The notes below the pieces were generated by a model, which saw only the letters and a list, made by a program, of their open reading frames with translations, was not told where the DNA came from and made no database searches. DNA of 12,405 bases from Bacteroidota bacterium (GTDB lineage Bacteria > Bacteroidota > Bacteroidia > Bacteroidales > VadinHA17), in assembly GCA_015222065.1 (NCBI GenBank), contig JADFUQ010000559.1, positions 1 through 12,405 of the forward strand, read 5' to 3'. Both the position numbers and the translations under genes were made by a program. Positions 5,821-12,405 of the stretch are shown piece after piece; position 1 is the stretch's first letter, and the number at the start of each line of letters is the position of its first letter.

Positions 5821-5828
5821 TATCTTTC
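5821..5828 (+). promoter_or_regulatory. Possible -7 element of the DUF4197 gene
   Basis: TATCTTTC matches the Bacteroidota -7 consensus TAnnTTTG at all but the last fixed position. It lies 30 nt before the lipoprotein start. No convincing TTTG -33 box is found 19-21 nt upstream. Confidence 0.35.
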
Positions 5829-5857
5829 AAAACAAAAAAAATGTAATCCTTATAAAA

Positions 5858-6616
5858 ATGAAAAAACTGATTTTACCATTAATTCTGACTGTTTCAATAA
5901 TACTGTCAGCTTGTGCTGAACTTTTGACAACACTTCAGTCAGCGGCAACCACCCTGCCTTTAACAGAAGCAGAGGTTGTGCAGGGCTTGAAAGAAGCATT
6001 GAAAACAGGGGCACGTAATTCATCTGTCCGACTGGCAGCCGAAAACGGATATTTTGGAGATGAAATTATTAAAATACTGCTTCCTGAAGAAGCAAAGATT
6101 ATTGTTGAAAATATTTCAAAGATCCCGGGAGGAGATAAGCTGGTTAATGATGTAATTCTGAGAATAAACCGGGCTGCTGAGGATGCTGCGAAAGAAGTGG
6201 CTCCTATCTTCATAAACAGTGTAACACAAATGTCAATTTCCGATGCTTTTGGTATTTTGAATGGTGGAGATGATGCAGCCACTCAATATCTCAACAGGAC
6301 AACCTACAACGAGCTGTTTGATCTGTACAGTCCAAAGATCAGGGCTTCAGTAGAAAAGGATATAGTGGGAAATATATCAACCCAGGATTCATGGGATGCT
6401 CTCACCGGGAAGTGGAATCAGTTTGCCAGATCATTGGCAGGACGCCTGGCAGACATGCAGACTGTTGAAACAGATCTCGGGGATTATCTTACCCATAAAG
6501 CTCTTGATGGCATGTTTATAAAAGTTGCAGAAGAGGAATTTAAGATACGGAAAGATATTAATGCAAGGGTTTCTCCAATACTTCAAAAAGTGTTTGGAAG
6601 CCTCGATAATAAGTAA
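5858..6616 (+). CDS. DUF4197 lipoprotein
   Basis: The 252-aa product starts MKKLILPLILTVSIILSAC. The hydrophobic signal ends in the lipobox LSAC with C19 as the lipidation site, so the protein is membrane-anchored in the periplasm or outer membrane. The start at 5858 is chosen over an ATG 129 bp upstream because the signal peptide begins here and an A-rich leader precedes it. The mature part is mostly helical and matches DUF4197: LTEAEVVQGLKEAL near 34-47, then a LLPEEAK segment, R-I-N-R-A-A-E-D-A-A, and a C-terminal Y-L-T-H-K-A-L-D-G-M-F region followed by F-x-x-I-R-x-D. Function is unknown; the family is widespread in Bacteroidota and Proteobacteria. It is followed by the DUF5916 gene after 50 bp with no terminator, so co-transcription is possible. 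Confidence 0.85.
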   Translation: MKKLILPLILTVSIILSACAELLTTLQSAATTLPLTEAEVVQGLKEALKTGARNSSVRLAAENGYFGDEIIKILLPEEAKIIVENISKIPGGDKLVNDVILRINRAAEDAAKEVAPIFINSVTQMSISDAFGILNGGDDAATQYLNRTTYNELFDLYSPKIRASVEKDIVGNISTQDSWDALTGKWNQFARSLAGRLADMQTVETDLGDYLTHKALDGMFIKVAEEEFKIRKDINARVSPILQKVFGSLDNK

Positions 6617-6666
6617 AAAGTTTAAATTAGAAATAATTACTTTTACATTCATAAAACAAGGGCACT

Positions 6667-8892
6667 TTGATTAAAGGAGTTTTTATACCGGCATTTATTA
6701 CACTTATTTTATACTCTCCACAGGTATTTTCTGAATCAGATACCTCTCATATTATAATATCCAGAATAGATAAAGAGATCAAATTTGATGGTTTGCCCTT
6801 TGAAAAAGTCTGGGATGAAATTGAACCTCTGCCAATGGTTATGTTCCAACCTGATTTTGGTAATGAACCTACAGAAAAAACAAAAATCCGTCTCTTTTAT
6901 AACGATAAGTACTTGTATGTTTCCGGGAGATTTTATGATAATGATGCCTCAAAAATCAAATCCTCAACAAAAAAAAGGGATGATTTTAGCGCAAATAGTG
7001 ACGGTTTTGGAATTATTCTCGATACCTTTAATGATAATGAGAATGCTCTTTGCTTTTCAACAACTCCTGCCGGTATTCGATCTGATATGAGTATTTTTAA
7101 TGATGCCGTAGGTCGTATGAATCATATGCCCTTTAATATGAGCTGGAATACTTTCTGGGATGTGGAAACAACAACAAATGAAGAGGGATGGTTTGTTGAA
7201 ATGCGTATTCCGATTTCCAGTTTGCGTTTCCAGGATGTTAATGACGTTACAACAATGGGACTTATTGTCTGGCGGTTTATTCCACATAAAAATGAGACTA
7301 TTATATTTCCGGCAATTCATCCCAAATATGGTGACTGGGCTATGATGAAACCGTCACAGGCAGAGGATGTTGTATTTAAAGGTATCAAACCAAAAAGACC
7401 CTTTTATATCGCGCCATATGGTCTTGCCGGATTTTCTGAAACCAATGAATTGAACGATGCGGAAACAGAATACATTAATAGTGAGGAGGCGACTTATGAA
7501 GCCGGATTGGATATTAAATACGGACTAACCAGCAACCTTACCATGGATTTGACATTAAATACAGATTTCGCCCAGGTAGAAGCTGATGATCAAATGATTA
7601 ACCTAACCCGATTTTCGCTCTTTTTTCCTGAAAAACGAAAATTTTTCCAGGAAAGGTCCAGCATTTTCAGCTTTAGTTCAGGTGGTTCGAGTAACCTTTT
7701 TTACAGTCGAAGGATTGGACTTTACGATGACCAGCCTGTTCGTATATATGGTGGAGCAAGGATAATAGGTCGGATTGGATCGTGGGACCTTGGTTTTTTG
7801 GATATGCAAACTGCTCCGTTTAAAGATCTGTCTTCCGAAAATTTTGGAGTACTTAGAATGAGAAGACAGGTAATAAATGAGAACAGCTATATTGGTGGAA
7901 TTCTTACTTCAAGGATCGGGATGGACGGAAAATACAACACTGCTTATGGATTGGATGCTATACTGAGGATATTCAATGATGATTACCTGGATATCAAATG
8001 GGCACAGAGTTTTGAAACAGGTTTTGATAATAATCTGTTCTCCCTTGATCCTGCAAAAATGCAGATCAGTTGGGAAAGAAGAAGTGAAGAGGGTTTCGCG
8101 TATGATGTTTCCTGGTCGCGCTCGGGGGAAGCTTTTAACCCCGGTATCGGATTTGAAATGCGTGAGGATTATTCATTTGCCAGAACACAATTTCAGTATG
8201 GATGGTTACCCGGAAAAGATTCAAAACTATTTAGCCACAGCATATATATCCAGCAAATGTATTTTCTGAGTGTAACCGATGGCTGTCTTGAAACTCTTAC
8301 AGCAGGCCCGGGATGGAAATTCCAGACTAAATCTATGATGTCCGGGAATTTATCCCTGAGTTACATGATTGAGGATGTAAAAGAAGCATTTTCATTCTCC
8401 GATGATGCTGAAGTACCTGAAGGACGTTATGAATTTATTGAGTTTAGGGGAATGATCTCAACTCCTATGTCACGAAAATTTTATTCGATAATCATGTCCA
8501 GTGTAGGTGGATTTTACGATGGTTACAGGACTTCAATATCATTTATGCCTACATGGAACATTTCCTCCAGTTTTCAATTGAACGGTACATACCAGTATAA
8601 CTGGATCAATTTCGAAGAACGATCACAGAAATTTATTGGACAAATAGGCAGGCTCAAGGTACTTTATATGTATAATACCAAGCTTTCAGTAAGTGCTTTT
8701 ATCCAATACAATAGCAGTGATAATGTAATAATCAGTAATTTTCGACTGCGGTACAATCCAAAGGAAGGAAACGATTTCTATCTTGTTTTCAATGAAGGAA
8801 GAAATACTTACCCGGATACAGAGATCCCTGCACTTCCAAAGATCAGCAACCGGACCATCCTGGCTAAATACACGTATACTTTTAATTTATAA
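6667..8892 (+). CDS. DUF5916 outer-membrane protein with CBM9-like domain
   Basis: The 741-aa protein starts with a Sec signal (IKGVFIPAFITLILYSP...VFS, about residues 1-22). A CBM9-like beta-sandwich follows (about 27-230), beginning IDKEIKFDGLPFEKVWDEI and including ENALCFSTTPAGIRSDMSIF. The DUF5916 region follows, with NTDFAQVEADDQMINLTRF and the family hallmark LFFPEKRKFFQE around 298-325. The rest consists of alternating beta strands ending in the terminal residues YTYTFNL, as expected of an outer-membrane beta-barrel. Length is normal for the family. The substrate is unknown. Homologues are often linked to carbohydrate or peptide use, but the sequence does not show this. The start is TTG at 6667: the frame is closed by TAA at 6652-6654 and no ATG occurs before the signal peptide. 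AAGGGC at 6658-6663 may help ribosome binding. Confidence 0.88.
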   Translation: MIKGVFIPAFITLILYSPQVFSESDTSHIIISRIDKEIKFDGLPFEKVWDEIEPLPMVMFQPDFGNEPTEKTKIRLFYNDKYLYVSGRFYDNDASKIKSSTKKRDDFSANSDGFGIILDTFNDNENALCFSTTPAGIRSDMSIFNDAVGRMNHMPFNMSWNTFWDVETTTNEEGWFVEMRIPISSLRFQDVNDVTTMGLIVWRFIPHKNETIIFPAIHPKYGDWAMMKPSQAEDVVFKGIKPKRPFYIAPYGLAGFSETNELNDAETEYINSEEATYEAGLDIKYGLTSNLTMDLTLNTDFAQVEADDQMINLTRFSLFFPEKRKFFQERSSIFSFSSGGSSNLFYSRRIGLYDDQPVRIYGGARIIGRIGSWDLGFLDMQTAPFKDLSSENFGVLRMRRQVINENSYIGGILTSRIGMDGKYNTAYGLDAILRIFNDDYLDIKWAQSFETGFDNNLFSLDPAKMQISWERRSEEGFAYDVSWSRSGEAFNPGIGFEMREDYSFARTQFQYGWLPGKDSKLFSHSIYIQQMYFLSVTDGCLETLTAGPGWKFQTKSMMSGNLSLSYMIEDVKEAFSFSDDAEVPEGRYEFIEFRGMISTPMSRKFYSIIMSSVGGFYDGYRTSISFMPTWNISSSFQLNGTYQYNWINFEERSQKFIGQIGRLKVLYMYNTKLSVSAFIQYNSSDNVIISNFRLRYNPKEGNDFYLVFNEGRNTYPDTEIPALPKISNRTILAKYTYTFNL

Positions 8893-8897
8893 TATCG

Positions 8898-8924
8898 TTT
8901 GAATCTCTTACTTTCTTATCTTTG
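8898..8924 (+). promoter_or_regulatory. Bacteroidota-type promoter of the membrane-protein gene
   Basis: TATCTTTG at 8917-8924 is a perfect TAnnTTTG -7 element. TTTG at 8898-8901 may be the -33 box, although the 15-bp gap is shorter than the usual 19-21. Transcription would start near 8930, giving a leader of about 20-25 nt. This makes the gene independent of the DUF5916 gene ending at 8892. Confidence 0.6.
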
Positions 8925-8953
8925 CACCAATCAAAAAATCCACGGTTGCCAAA

Positions 8954-9790
8954 ATGATAAATCCAAACGAACATCCTTTATTTGAGGAAAGAGATCTGGA
9001 AGGTCTTTTTAGAAAAACATGGGAAATTTACAAGAAGCACTTTGGCTGGCTGTTTCTATACAGCTTCCTTGGAATATTAGTGCTTCAATCCTTTTTATTC
9101 ACATCCCGGTTACGGGAATTCATGACTTTCGATTACCTTAACAATCCTGAGAAGATAACCGAACAAATGGGATCCCTGTTCATACTGATGGTTGTTTTTT
9201 TTATTGGTTATTCCATACTCTATCTTTTCCTCCATTATTACATATTGTACCAGGAATGGAAACCTGAGAATAACCATTTTATTCTGATAAAGGAGTCAAT
9301 AAAAAAGTTTGCACTCCCTTACCTGGGAACCATGTTTCTGGCTTTTATGATTCTTATGACGGGAATGATGCTCGGTATAATGCTTTTTGTTATCGGCATG
9401 TTTGCTGCTATGATTTATCTTGCCACGGTTTTTACACCCACTTCTGCCCTGTTGATTATTGAAGAAGTTAATCCACTGGAAGCCATAACAGGAAGTTTTA
9501 AACTGGTGCATAAAGATTTATGGAAGACACTGGGTTATATTGTTGTTTTTTATATCCTTTACTTTGTAATCGGAATTATCCTTTCATCCATAACCCTGGC
9601 TCCTTTTGCCGGGAATTTCTTTCAGTTTCTGAATCCGGAAACATCAACGGAAATGGCTAAAACAAGCAGGTCGCTTTTGCCTGACATCAGTCCGGCTTAT
9701 ATACTAATAAGTTCTGCAACCAGCGCTGTCATTACTCCGCTGGCACCAATTTTTTCAATTCTTATCTATTTTAACCTGAAATATAAATAG
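8954..9790 (+). CDS. Polytopic inner-membrane protein, function unknown
   Basis: This 278-aa protein has about six hydrophobic helices, roughly at residues 31-50, 73-99, 119-140, 141-167, 190-215 and 249-273. A cytoplasmic-looking amphipathic N-terminus (LEGLFRKTWEIYKKHFGW) precedes the first. The repeated W-E-I-Y-K-K-H-F / A-I-T-G-S-F-K-L-V-H-K-D-L-W pattern before membrane segments resembles the membrane domains of glycerophosphodiester-phosphodiesterase-associated and DUF975/DUF4013-like proteins. These families are mutually similar and mostly uncharacterised. No catalytic motif is present. The gene has its own promoter and is followed by a 312-bp repeat-rich spacer, so it is probably monocistronic. 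The start at 8954 is supported by the promoter position and by the amphipathic N-terminus. Confidence 0.75.
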   Translation: MINPNEHPLFEERDLEGLFRKTWEIYKKHFGWLFLYSFLGILVLQSFLFTSRLREFMTFDYLNNPEKITEQMGSLFILMVVFFIGYSILYLFLHYYILYQEWKPENNHFILIKESIKKFALPYLGTMFLAFMILMTGMMLGIMLFVIGMFAAMIYLATVFTPTSALLIIEEVNPLEAITGSFKLVHKDLWKTLGYIVVFYILYFVIGIILSSITLAPFAGNFFQFLNPETSTEMAKTSRSLLPDISPAYILISSATSAVITPLAPIFSILIYFNLKYK

Positions 9791-9799
9791 GAATGTGAT

Positions 9800-9831
9800 G
9801 CAGTGTTGCGGTGAGGCAGTGTTGCAGTGTG
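9800..9831 (+). repeat. 16-nt tandem repeat, two units (four 8-nt subunits)
   Basis: GCAGTGTTGCGGTGAG (9800-9815) is followed directly by GCAGTGTTGCAGTGTG (9816-9831), 14 of 16 identical. Each is made of two GCNGTGNN-type octamers. Confidence 0.85.
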
Positions 9832-9832
9832 A

Positions 9833-9860
9833 AGAGCAAAGAGCGGAGAGCAAAGAGCAA
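9833..9860 (+). repeat. 7-nt tandem repeat, four units (AGAGCRR)
   Basis: AGAGCAA, AGAGCGG, AGAGCAA and AGAGCAA follow without gaps. The unit length is not a multiple of three and there is no open gene, so the repeat is intergenic. Confidence 0.85.
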
Positions 9861-9918
9861 AGGATTCCGTGATAAACTTATAACTTTTAACACTTAACGT
9901 ATAACTCTTTCGAAGAAT

Positions 9919-9942
9919 GGAAGAGAGGAAGAGAGGAAAAGA
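9919..9942 (+). repeat. 8-nt tandem repeat, three units (GGAAGAGA)
   Basis: GGAAGAGA, GGAAGAGA and GGAAAAGA are contiguous, the last with one substitution. Confidence 0.8.
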
Positions 9943-10102
9943 AGATAAAGGAAATAATGAATATCGAATAATGAATTTTAAATTATGAAGTGAAGAAGTG
10001 TTAATGCCTAAATATCGTTGCCTTTTACCTTTTGAATTTTTAATTTTTAATTTCTAATTTTAAAAGTTGTGATTTATAATTCAATACTGTTGCTAATATA
10101 TT

Positions 10103-10753
10103 ATGAAAACATCAGGGAACAAGATACAGGTGAGTGATCTGGAAGATGAACGAAGGTTCCGTCTTATAACTTCTATAGAGCATGAAAATGTGGTTCCATT
10201 TGTATTTCGCTATATCTGGAAGAAAAACAAGGTTACCTGTCTCTATTTTGGAGTAAATATTATTTTTCTTGCTTATTTACTGCGAATTATCACCTTTCAG
10301 ATGATTCCCGGATCGTGGAGTCCGGGTGCAACCCTCTGGCAACTCTTTCTGGGTTTTATCCTGTACCCTGTCCTGCTTGTTCCTGTTCACGAAGGAATTC
10401 ACGGCCTTGTTTATCTTCTTGAAGGAGCTACTAAAATAAAGTTCGGTGCTGACCTAAAGCAATATATCTTTTATGTTACAGCCGATCATTTCGTTCTTAA
10501 CAGAAACAGTTTCTACAGACTCGCGTTTACCCCGTTTATCATCCTGAGTCTTGCACTTGCAGCATGCAGCATATTTATTCAACCGCCATATTCCTGGGGT
10601 TTTTCTCTATGCCTGCTGGCACATGGCACAATGTGTATCGGTGATTTTGCCCTCGCCAGTCTTTTTGCTGAATATCCTGAAAAAGAAATCTACACTTACG
10701 ACCAGGCATCTGAAAAAACTTCCTTCTTTTATGAAAAAATAATATCAAAGTAA
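10103..10753 (+). CDS. DUF3267 membrane zincin-like protein
   Basis: This 216-aa protein has a HExxH zinc-binding motif, HEGIH at 96-100, inside a membrane-associated helix (FILYPVLLVPVHEGIHGLVY). ADHFVLNRNSFYRLAFTPFII (about 127-147) and a later CIGDF with D181, a possible third metal ligand, follow. This arrangement matches DUF3267, a family of putative membrane zinc peptidases related in layout to site-2 proteases. Hydrophobic segments lie at about 46-64, 78-96, 141-160 and 164-190. Proteolytic activity and substrate are unproven. The gene ends 8 bp before the transporter gene with no terminator, so the two are probably one operon. The ATG at 10103 is preceded by A+T-rich leader sequence without a Shine-Dalgarno. 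Confidence 0.85.
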   Translation: MKTSGNKIQVSDLEDERRFRLITSIEHENVVPFVFRYIWKKNKVTCLYFGVNIIFLAYLLRIITFQMIPGSWSPGATLWQLFLGFILYPVLLVPVHEGIHGLVYLLEGATKIKFGADLKQYIFYVTADHFVLNRNSFYRLAFTPFIILSLALAACSIFIQPPYSWGFSLCLLAHGTMCIGDFALASLFAEYPEKEIYTYDQASEKTSFFYEKIISK

Positions 10754-10761
10754 AGTACAAT

Positions 10762-12180
10762 ATGAGTTCATTTACACATGCAATACGGAAATTCCCACGG
10801 ATTTTCTGGGTTTCAAATATCATGGAATTATTCGAACGCTGGGCATGGTACGGGTTTTATAATGCCCTTGCTCTTTATCTTACCCTCTCGAAAGACACCG
10901 GAGCGCTGGGTTTCTCACAAGCACAAAAAGGATTGATCATTGGCACAGGATCAATGTTGCTGTATGTCCTGCCCCTGATCACCGGTGCCATTGCTGACAG
11001 GATCGGATATAAAAAAGTGTTGATTCTCTCTTTTACTATGTATGTGTCCGGATATTTCATGATGGGGACTTTTGAGTCGTACCAGGCAATATTTTTCGCT
11101 TATATCTACCTGGCTGTTGGGGGAGCCCTTTTCAAGCCTATTATATCTGCTATGATAGCTAAAACAACCGATAAAGAAACTTCATCTCTTGGATTCGGTA
11201 TATTCTACATGATGATCAATATAGGTGGTTTTATCGGTCCTTTTATAAGCGGACTGGTCTATAATATCAATTGGAATTATGTATTTCTGATGTCAATCAT
11301 TACAATCGGCATAAATTATATTTTTGTGTTCTTCTTTTTTAAAGAGCCGGAACGTGAAAAGAGTAATGTTTCACCCGGGAAGAATATTCTTGAAGCTTTC
11401 AGAAATATTTATATCACACTTTCAGACTATAAATATATATTGTTCCTTATTATTATGGTGGGCTTCTGGACTGCTTTTAATCAACTTTATTATTCATTTC
11501 CGGTATTTTTGAATGACTGGGTTGATCTGGATGCTCTTTCCGGAAATCTGGGGTTAAAAGAAGGAGCAATTACACCAATAACCATTACCAGTCTGGATGC
11601 CTTTTTTATTATATTATTTCAATTAGTAATATCCTCGGTTGCAATGAAATTCAGGCCATTGAATGTCATGATCACCGGAATAATCATTTTAAGCGCCGGA
11701 CTTTTCCTTATGTTTACAACCCGTTTTTCCTGGTTAGTCATTTTTGGCATCCTGGTGTTTGCCATTGGTGAAATGGCCAGCTCTCCCAAGTTCACAGAAT
11801 ATATTGGACGTATAGCTCCTATGGATAAAAAAGCATTGTACATGGGCACTTCATTTCTCCCATTAGGTCTGGGCCACTGGTTTGCAGGTATCCTTTCCGG
11901 TAATCTGTATGCTAACATTTCCGAGAAGTTTACTTTATTAAAAAAGGAAGTTGCGATTCAGGGGCTGGATATACCCGCGGTTTCAGATACTTTCACACAA
12001 AACGATTATATTAATCGTGCACAGGAACTAATGGGGCTGAACAACAAGGAATTGACCCAGTACCTTTGGGACCAGTACCATCCCATGAATATCTGGATGA
12101 TCTTTTCAGGAATAGCATTGGGAACCGCTATACTGCTTTTTATTTATAACAGGTTTATCCTTAACAGTAAAACAAAATAG
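10762..12180 (+). CDS. POT/MFS-family transporter (peptide-type)
   Basis: This 472-aa major-facilitator protein has about 12 hydrophobic helices. Helix 1 carries ELFERWAWYGFYNALALYL. Its ExxER pattern (E22, E25, R26) corresponds to the proton-coupling motif of proton-dependent oligopeptide transporters. Other POT/MFS features are GAIADRIGYKK (75-85, loop 2-3), GGALFKPIISA (120-130, the POT form of the helix-4 region) and FYMMINIGGFIGP (148-160, the helix-5 signature). It would import small peptides or related substrates with protons across the inner membrane. Substrate identity is inference. A non-hydrophobic insertion at about 390-440, rich in polar residues and Q/N, lies before the last helix. 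It follows the DUF3267 gene by 8 bp and ends 15 bp before a convergent minus-strand gene, without a clear hairpin between. Confidence 0.85.
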   Translation: MSSFTHAIRKFPRIFWVSNIMELFERWAWYGFYNALALYLTLSKDTGALGFSQAQKGLIIGTGSMLLYVLPLITGAIADRIGYKKVLILSFTMYVSGYFMMGTFESYQAIFFAYIYLAVGGALFKPIISAMIAKTTDKETSSLGFGIFYMMINIGGFIGPFISGLVYNINWNYVFLMSIITIGINYIFVFFFFKEPEREKSNVSPGKNILEAFRNIYITLSDYKYILFLIIMVGFWTAFNQLYYSFPVFLNDWVDLDALSGNLGLKEGAITPITITSLDAFFIILFQLVISSVAMKFRPLNVMITGIIILSAGLFLMFTTRFSWLVIFGILVFAIGEMASSPKFTEYIGRIAPMDKKALYMGTSFLPLGLGHWFAGILSGNLYANISEKFTLLKKEVAIQGLDIPAVSDTFTQNDYINRAQELMGLNNKELTQYLWDQYHPMNIWMIFSGIALGTAILLFIYNRFILNSKTK

Positions 12181-12195
12181 AAAAAATCATTACTT

Positions 12196-12375
12196 CTAAG
12201 GTTCCCAGTCTTCAATAACCAGCTTCTTGCCGCGTTTACTTATAACAAGCTTTTGTCTGGCTCTCCATTTCAGATCATTTACCATTTCCCTCGGAATAAT
12301 TATTGCATAACTCTTACCACCCGATACTTTAGTCAGGCTACGGATGTGTTTTTCACTAAGTGGTCTGCGTCCCAT
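12196..12375 (-). CDS. Small SpoVT/AbrB-type DNA-binding protein
   Basis: The reverse complement from ATG at 12375-12373 to TAG at 12198-12196 encodes 59 aa. It starts MGRRPLSEKHIRSLTKVSGG, then KSYAIIIPREMVNDLKW, then RARQKLVISKRGKKLVIEDW. G-K-S-Y-A-I-I-I-P-R-E followed by L-x-W/G...Q-K-L-V-I and K-L-V-I-E-D is the swapped-hairpin AbrB/MazE pattern (K-V-G-x-S-x-x-I-x-I-P-K-E...). The basic, RR/KR-rich ends suit DNA binding. The usual partner of MazE-type proteins, a toxin gene downstream, is absent: the next gene on this strand is far away and the transporter lies opposite. A partner could still lie upstream, beyond the right edge. A role as stand-alone regulator or orphan antitoxin is possible. 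I recall similar short proteins in other bacterial groups, but cannot verify that here. Confidence 0.75.
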   Translation of the reverse strand: MGRRPLSEKHIRSLTKVSGGKSYAIIIPREMVNDLKWRARQKLVISKRGKKLVIEDWEP

Positions 12376-12405
12376 AATAATTAAATTTTAATTACGTTAT
12401 TAATA

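Larger units (their letters stand above)
9791..10102. other. Micro-tandem-repeat intergenic spacer
   Basis: No gene is supported here. In order it contains an 8/16-nt repeat (9800-9831), a 7-nt repeat (9833-9860), a TTATAACTTTTAACACTTAA segment with AACGTATAACT (9896-9906), an 8-nt purine repeat (9919-9942), and a TTTTTAA-type run at about 10036-10060. The words TGTGATGCAGTG (9794-9805), ATAACTTTTAAC (9880-9891) and AACGTATAACT also occur in the spacer at 5043-5338. TATCGTTG at 10013-10020 is a one-mismatch -7 candidate for the operon that starts at 10103. Confidence 0.65.

Noticed and set aside
5729..5857. Longer start for the DUF4197 protein at 5729
   Set aside because: It would put 43 extra residues before a textbook lipoprotein signal peptide and would translate the hairpin with the T-run. 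The ATG at 5858 fits much better.
5935..6282. Minus-strand 115-codon open frame inside the DUF4197 gene
   Set aside because: It is a complete antisense shadow of a well-supported lipoprotein, with a serine/alanine-rich composition typical of reverse frames.
9800..9942. Possible CRISPR array or repeat-protein gene
   Set aside because: Units are 7-16 nt and contiguous with no unique spacers, and no open frame spans them. They are short tandem repeats.

Overview
The window looks like a chromosomal segment of an A+T-rich member of the Bacteroidota, probably near Bacteroidales/Marinilabiliales. The lineage call rests on four things: a DUF5916 outer-membrane protein, a DUF4197 lipoprotein, the near absence of Shine-Dalgarno sequences with A-rich leaders instead, and -7 promoter elements of the Bacteroidota type TAnnTTTG (TATCTTTG at 8917-8924, TAAATTTG at 2479-2486). 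No rRNA, tRNA, CRISPR array or intact mobile element is visible.

Left part (1-3073). A minus-strand gene with a twin-arginine signal runs off the left edge. Next comes a minus-strand histidine kinase/OmpR-type response regulator operon. A small secreted protein of unknown function is transcribed divergently from it. The shared 151-bp intergenic region holds three TTAAC-type direct repeats at exact 11-bp spacing, just upstream of a perfect -7 element pointing at the secreted-protein gene. I infer that the regulator controls this gene and perhaps itself.

Middle part (3074-5857). This is a gene-poor, visibly more A+T-rich accessory stretch. A SAM-dependent methyltransferase gene lies between two decayed pieces of IS5-like transposases in the same orientation, which share a 65-nt near-identical segment. 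Two small minus-strand genes follow: a 72-aa winged-helix protein with a strong terminator, and a 65-aa BFD-type [2Fe-2S] protein. The spacers contain short purine-rich tandem repeats and a foldable element at 5665-5729.

Right part (5858-12405). A DUF4197 lipoprotein is followed 50 bp later by a DUF5916 protein (CBM9-like domain plus predicted outer-membrane barrel). A polytopic membrane protein with its own promoter comes next, then a second micro-repeat spacer that shares words with the first. A DUF3267 membrane zincin-like protein and a POT/MFS peptide-type transporter are separated by 8 bp and probably co-transcribed. A 59-aa SpoVT/AbrB-type DNA-binding protein lies convergent at the right edge.

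Most genes are housekeeping or envelope related. The points most worth a second look are the two-component operator/target pair, the methyltransferase between transposase remnants, the repeat-word spacers, the foldable element before the lipoprotein, and the small AbrB-type gene.
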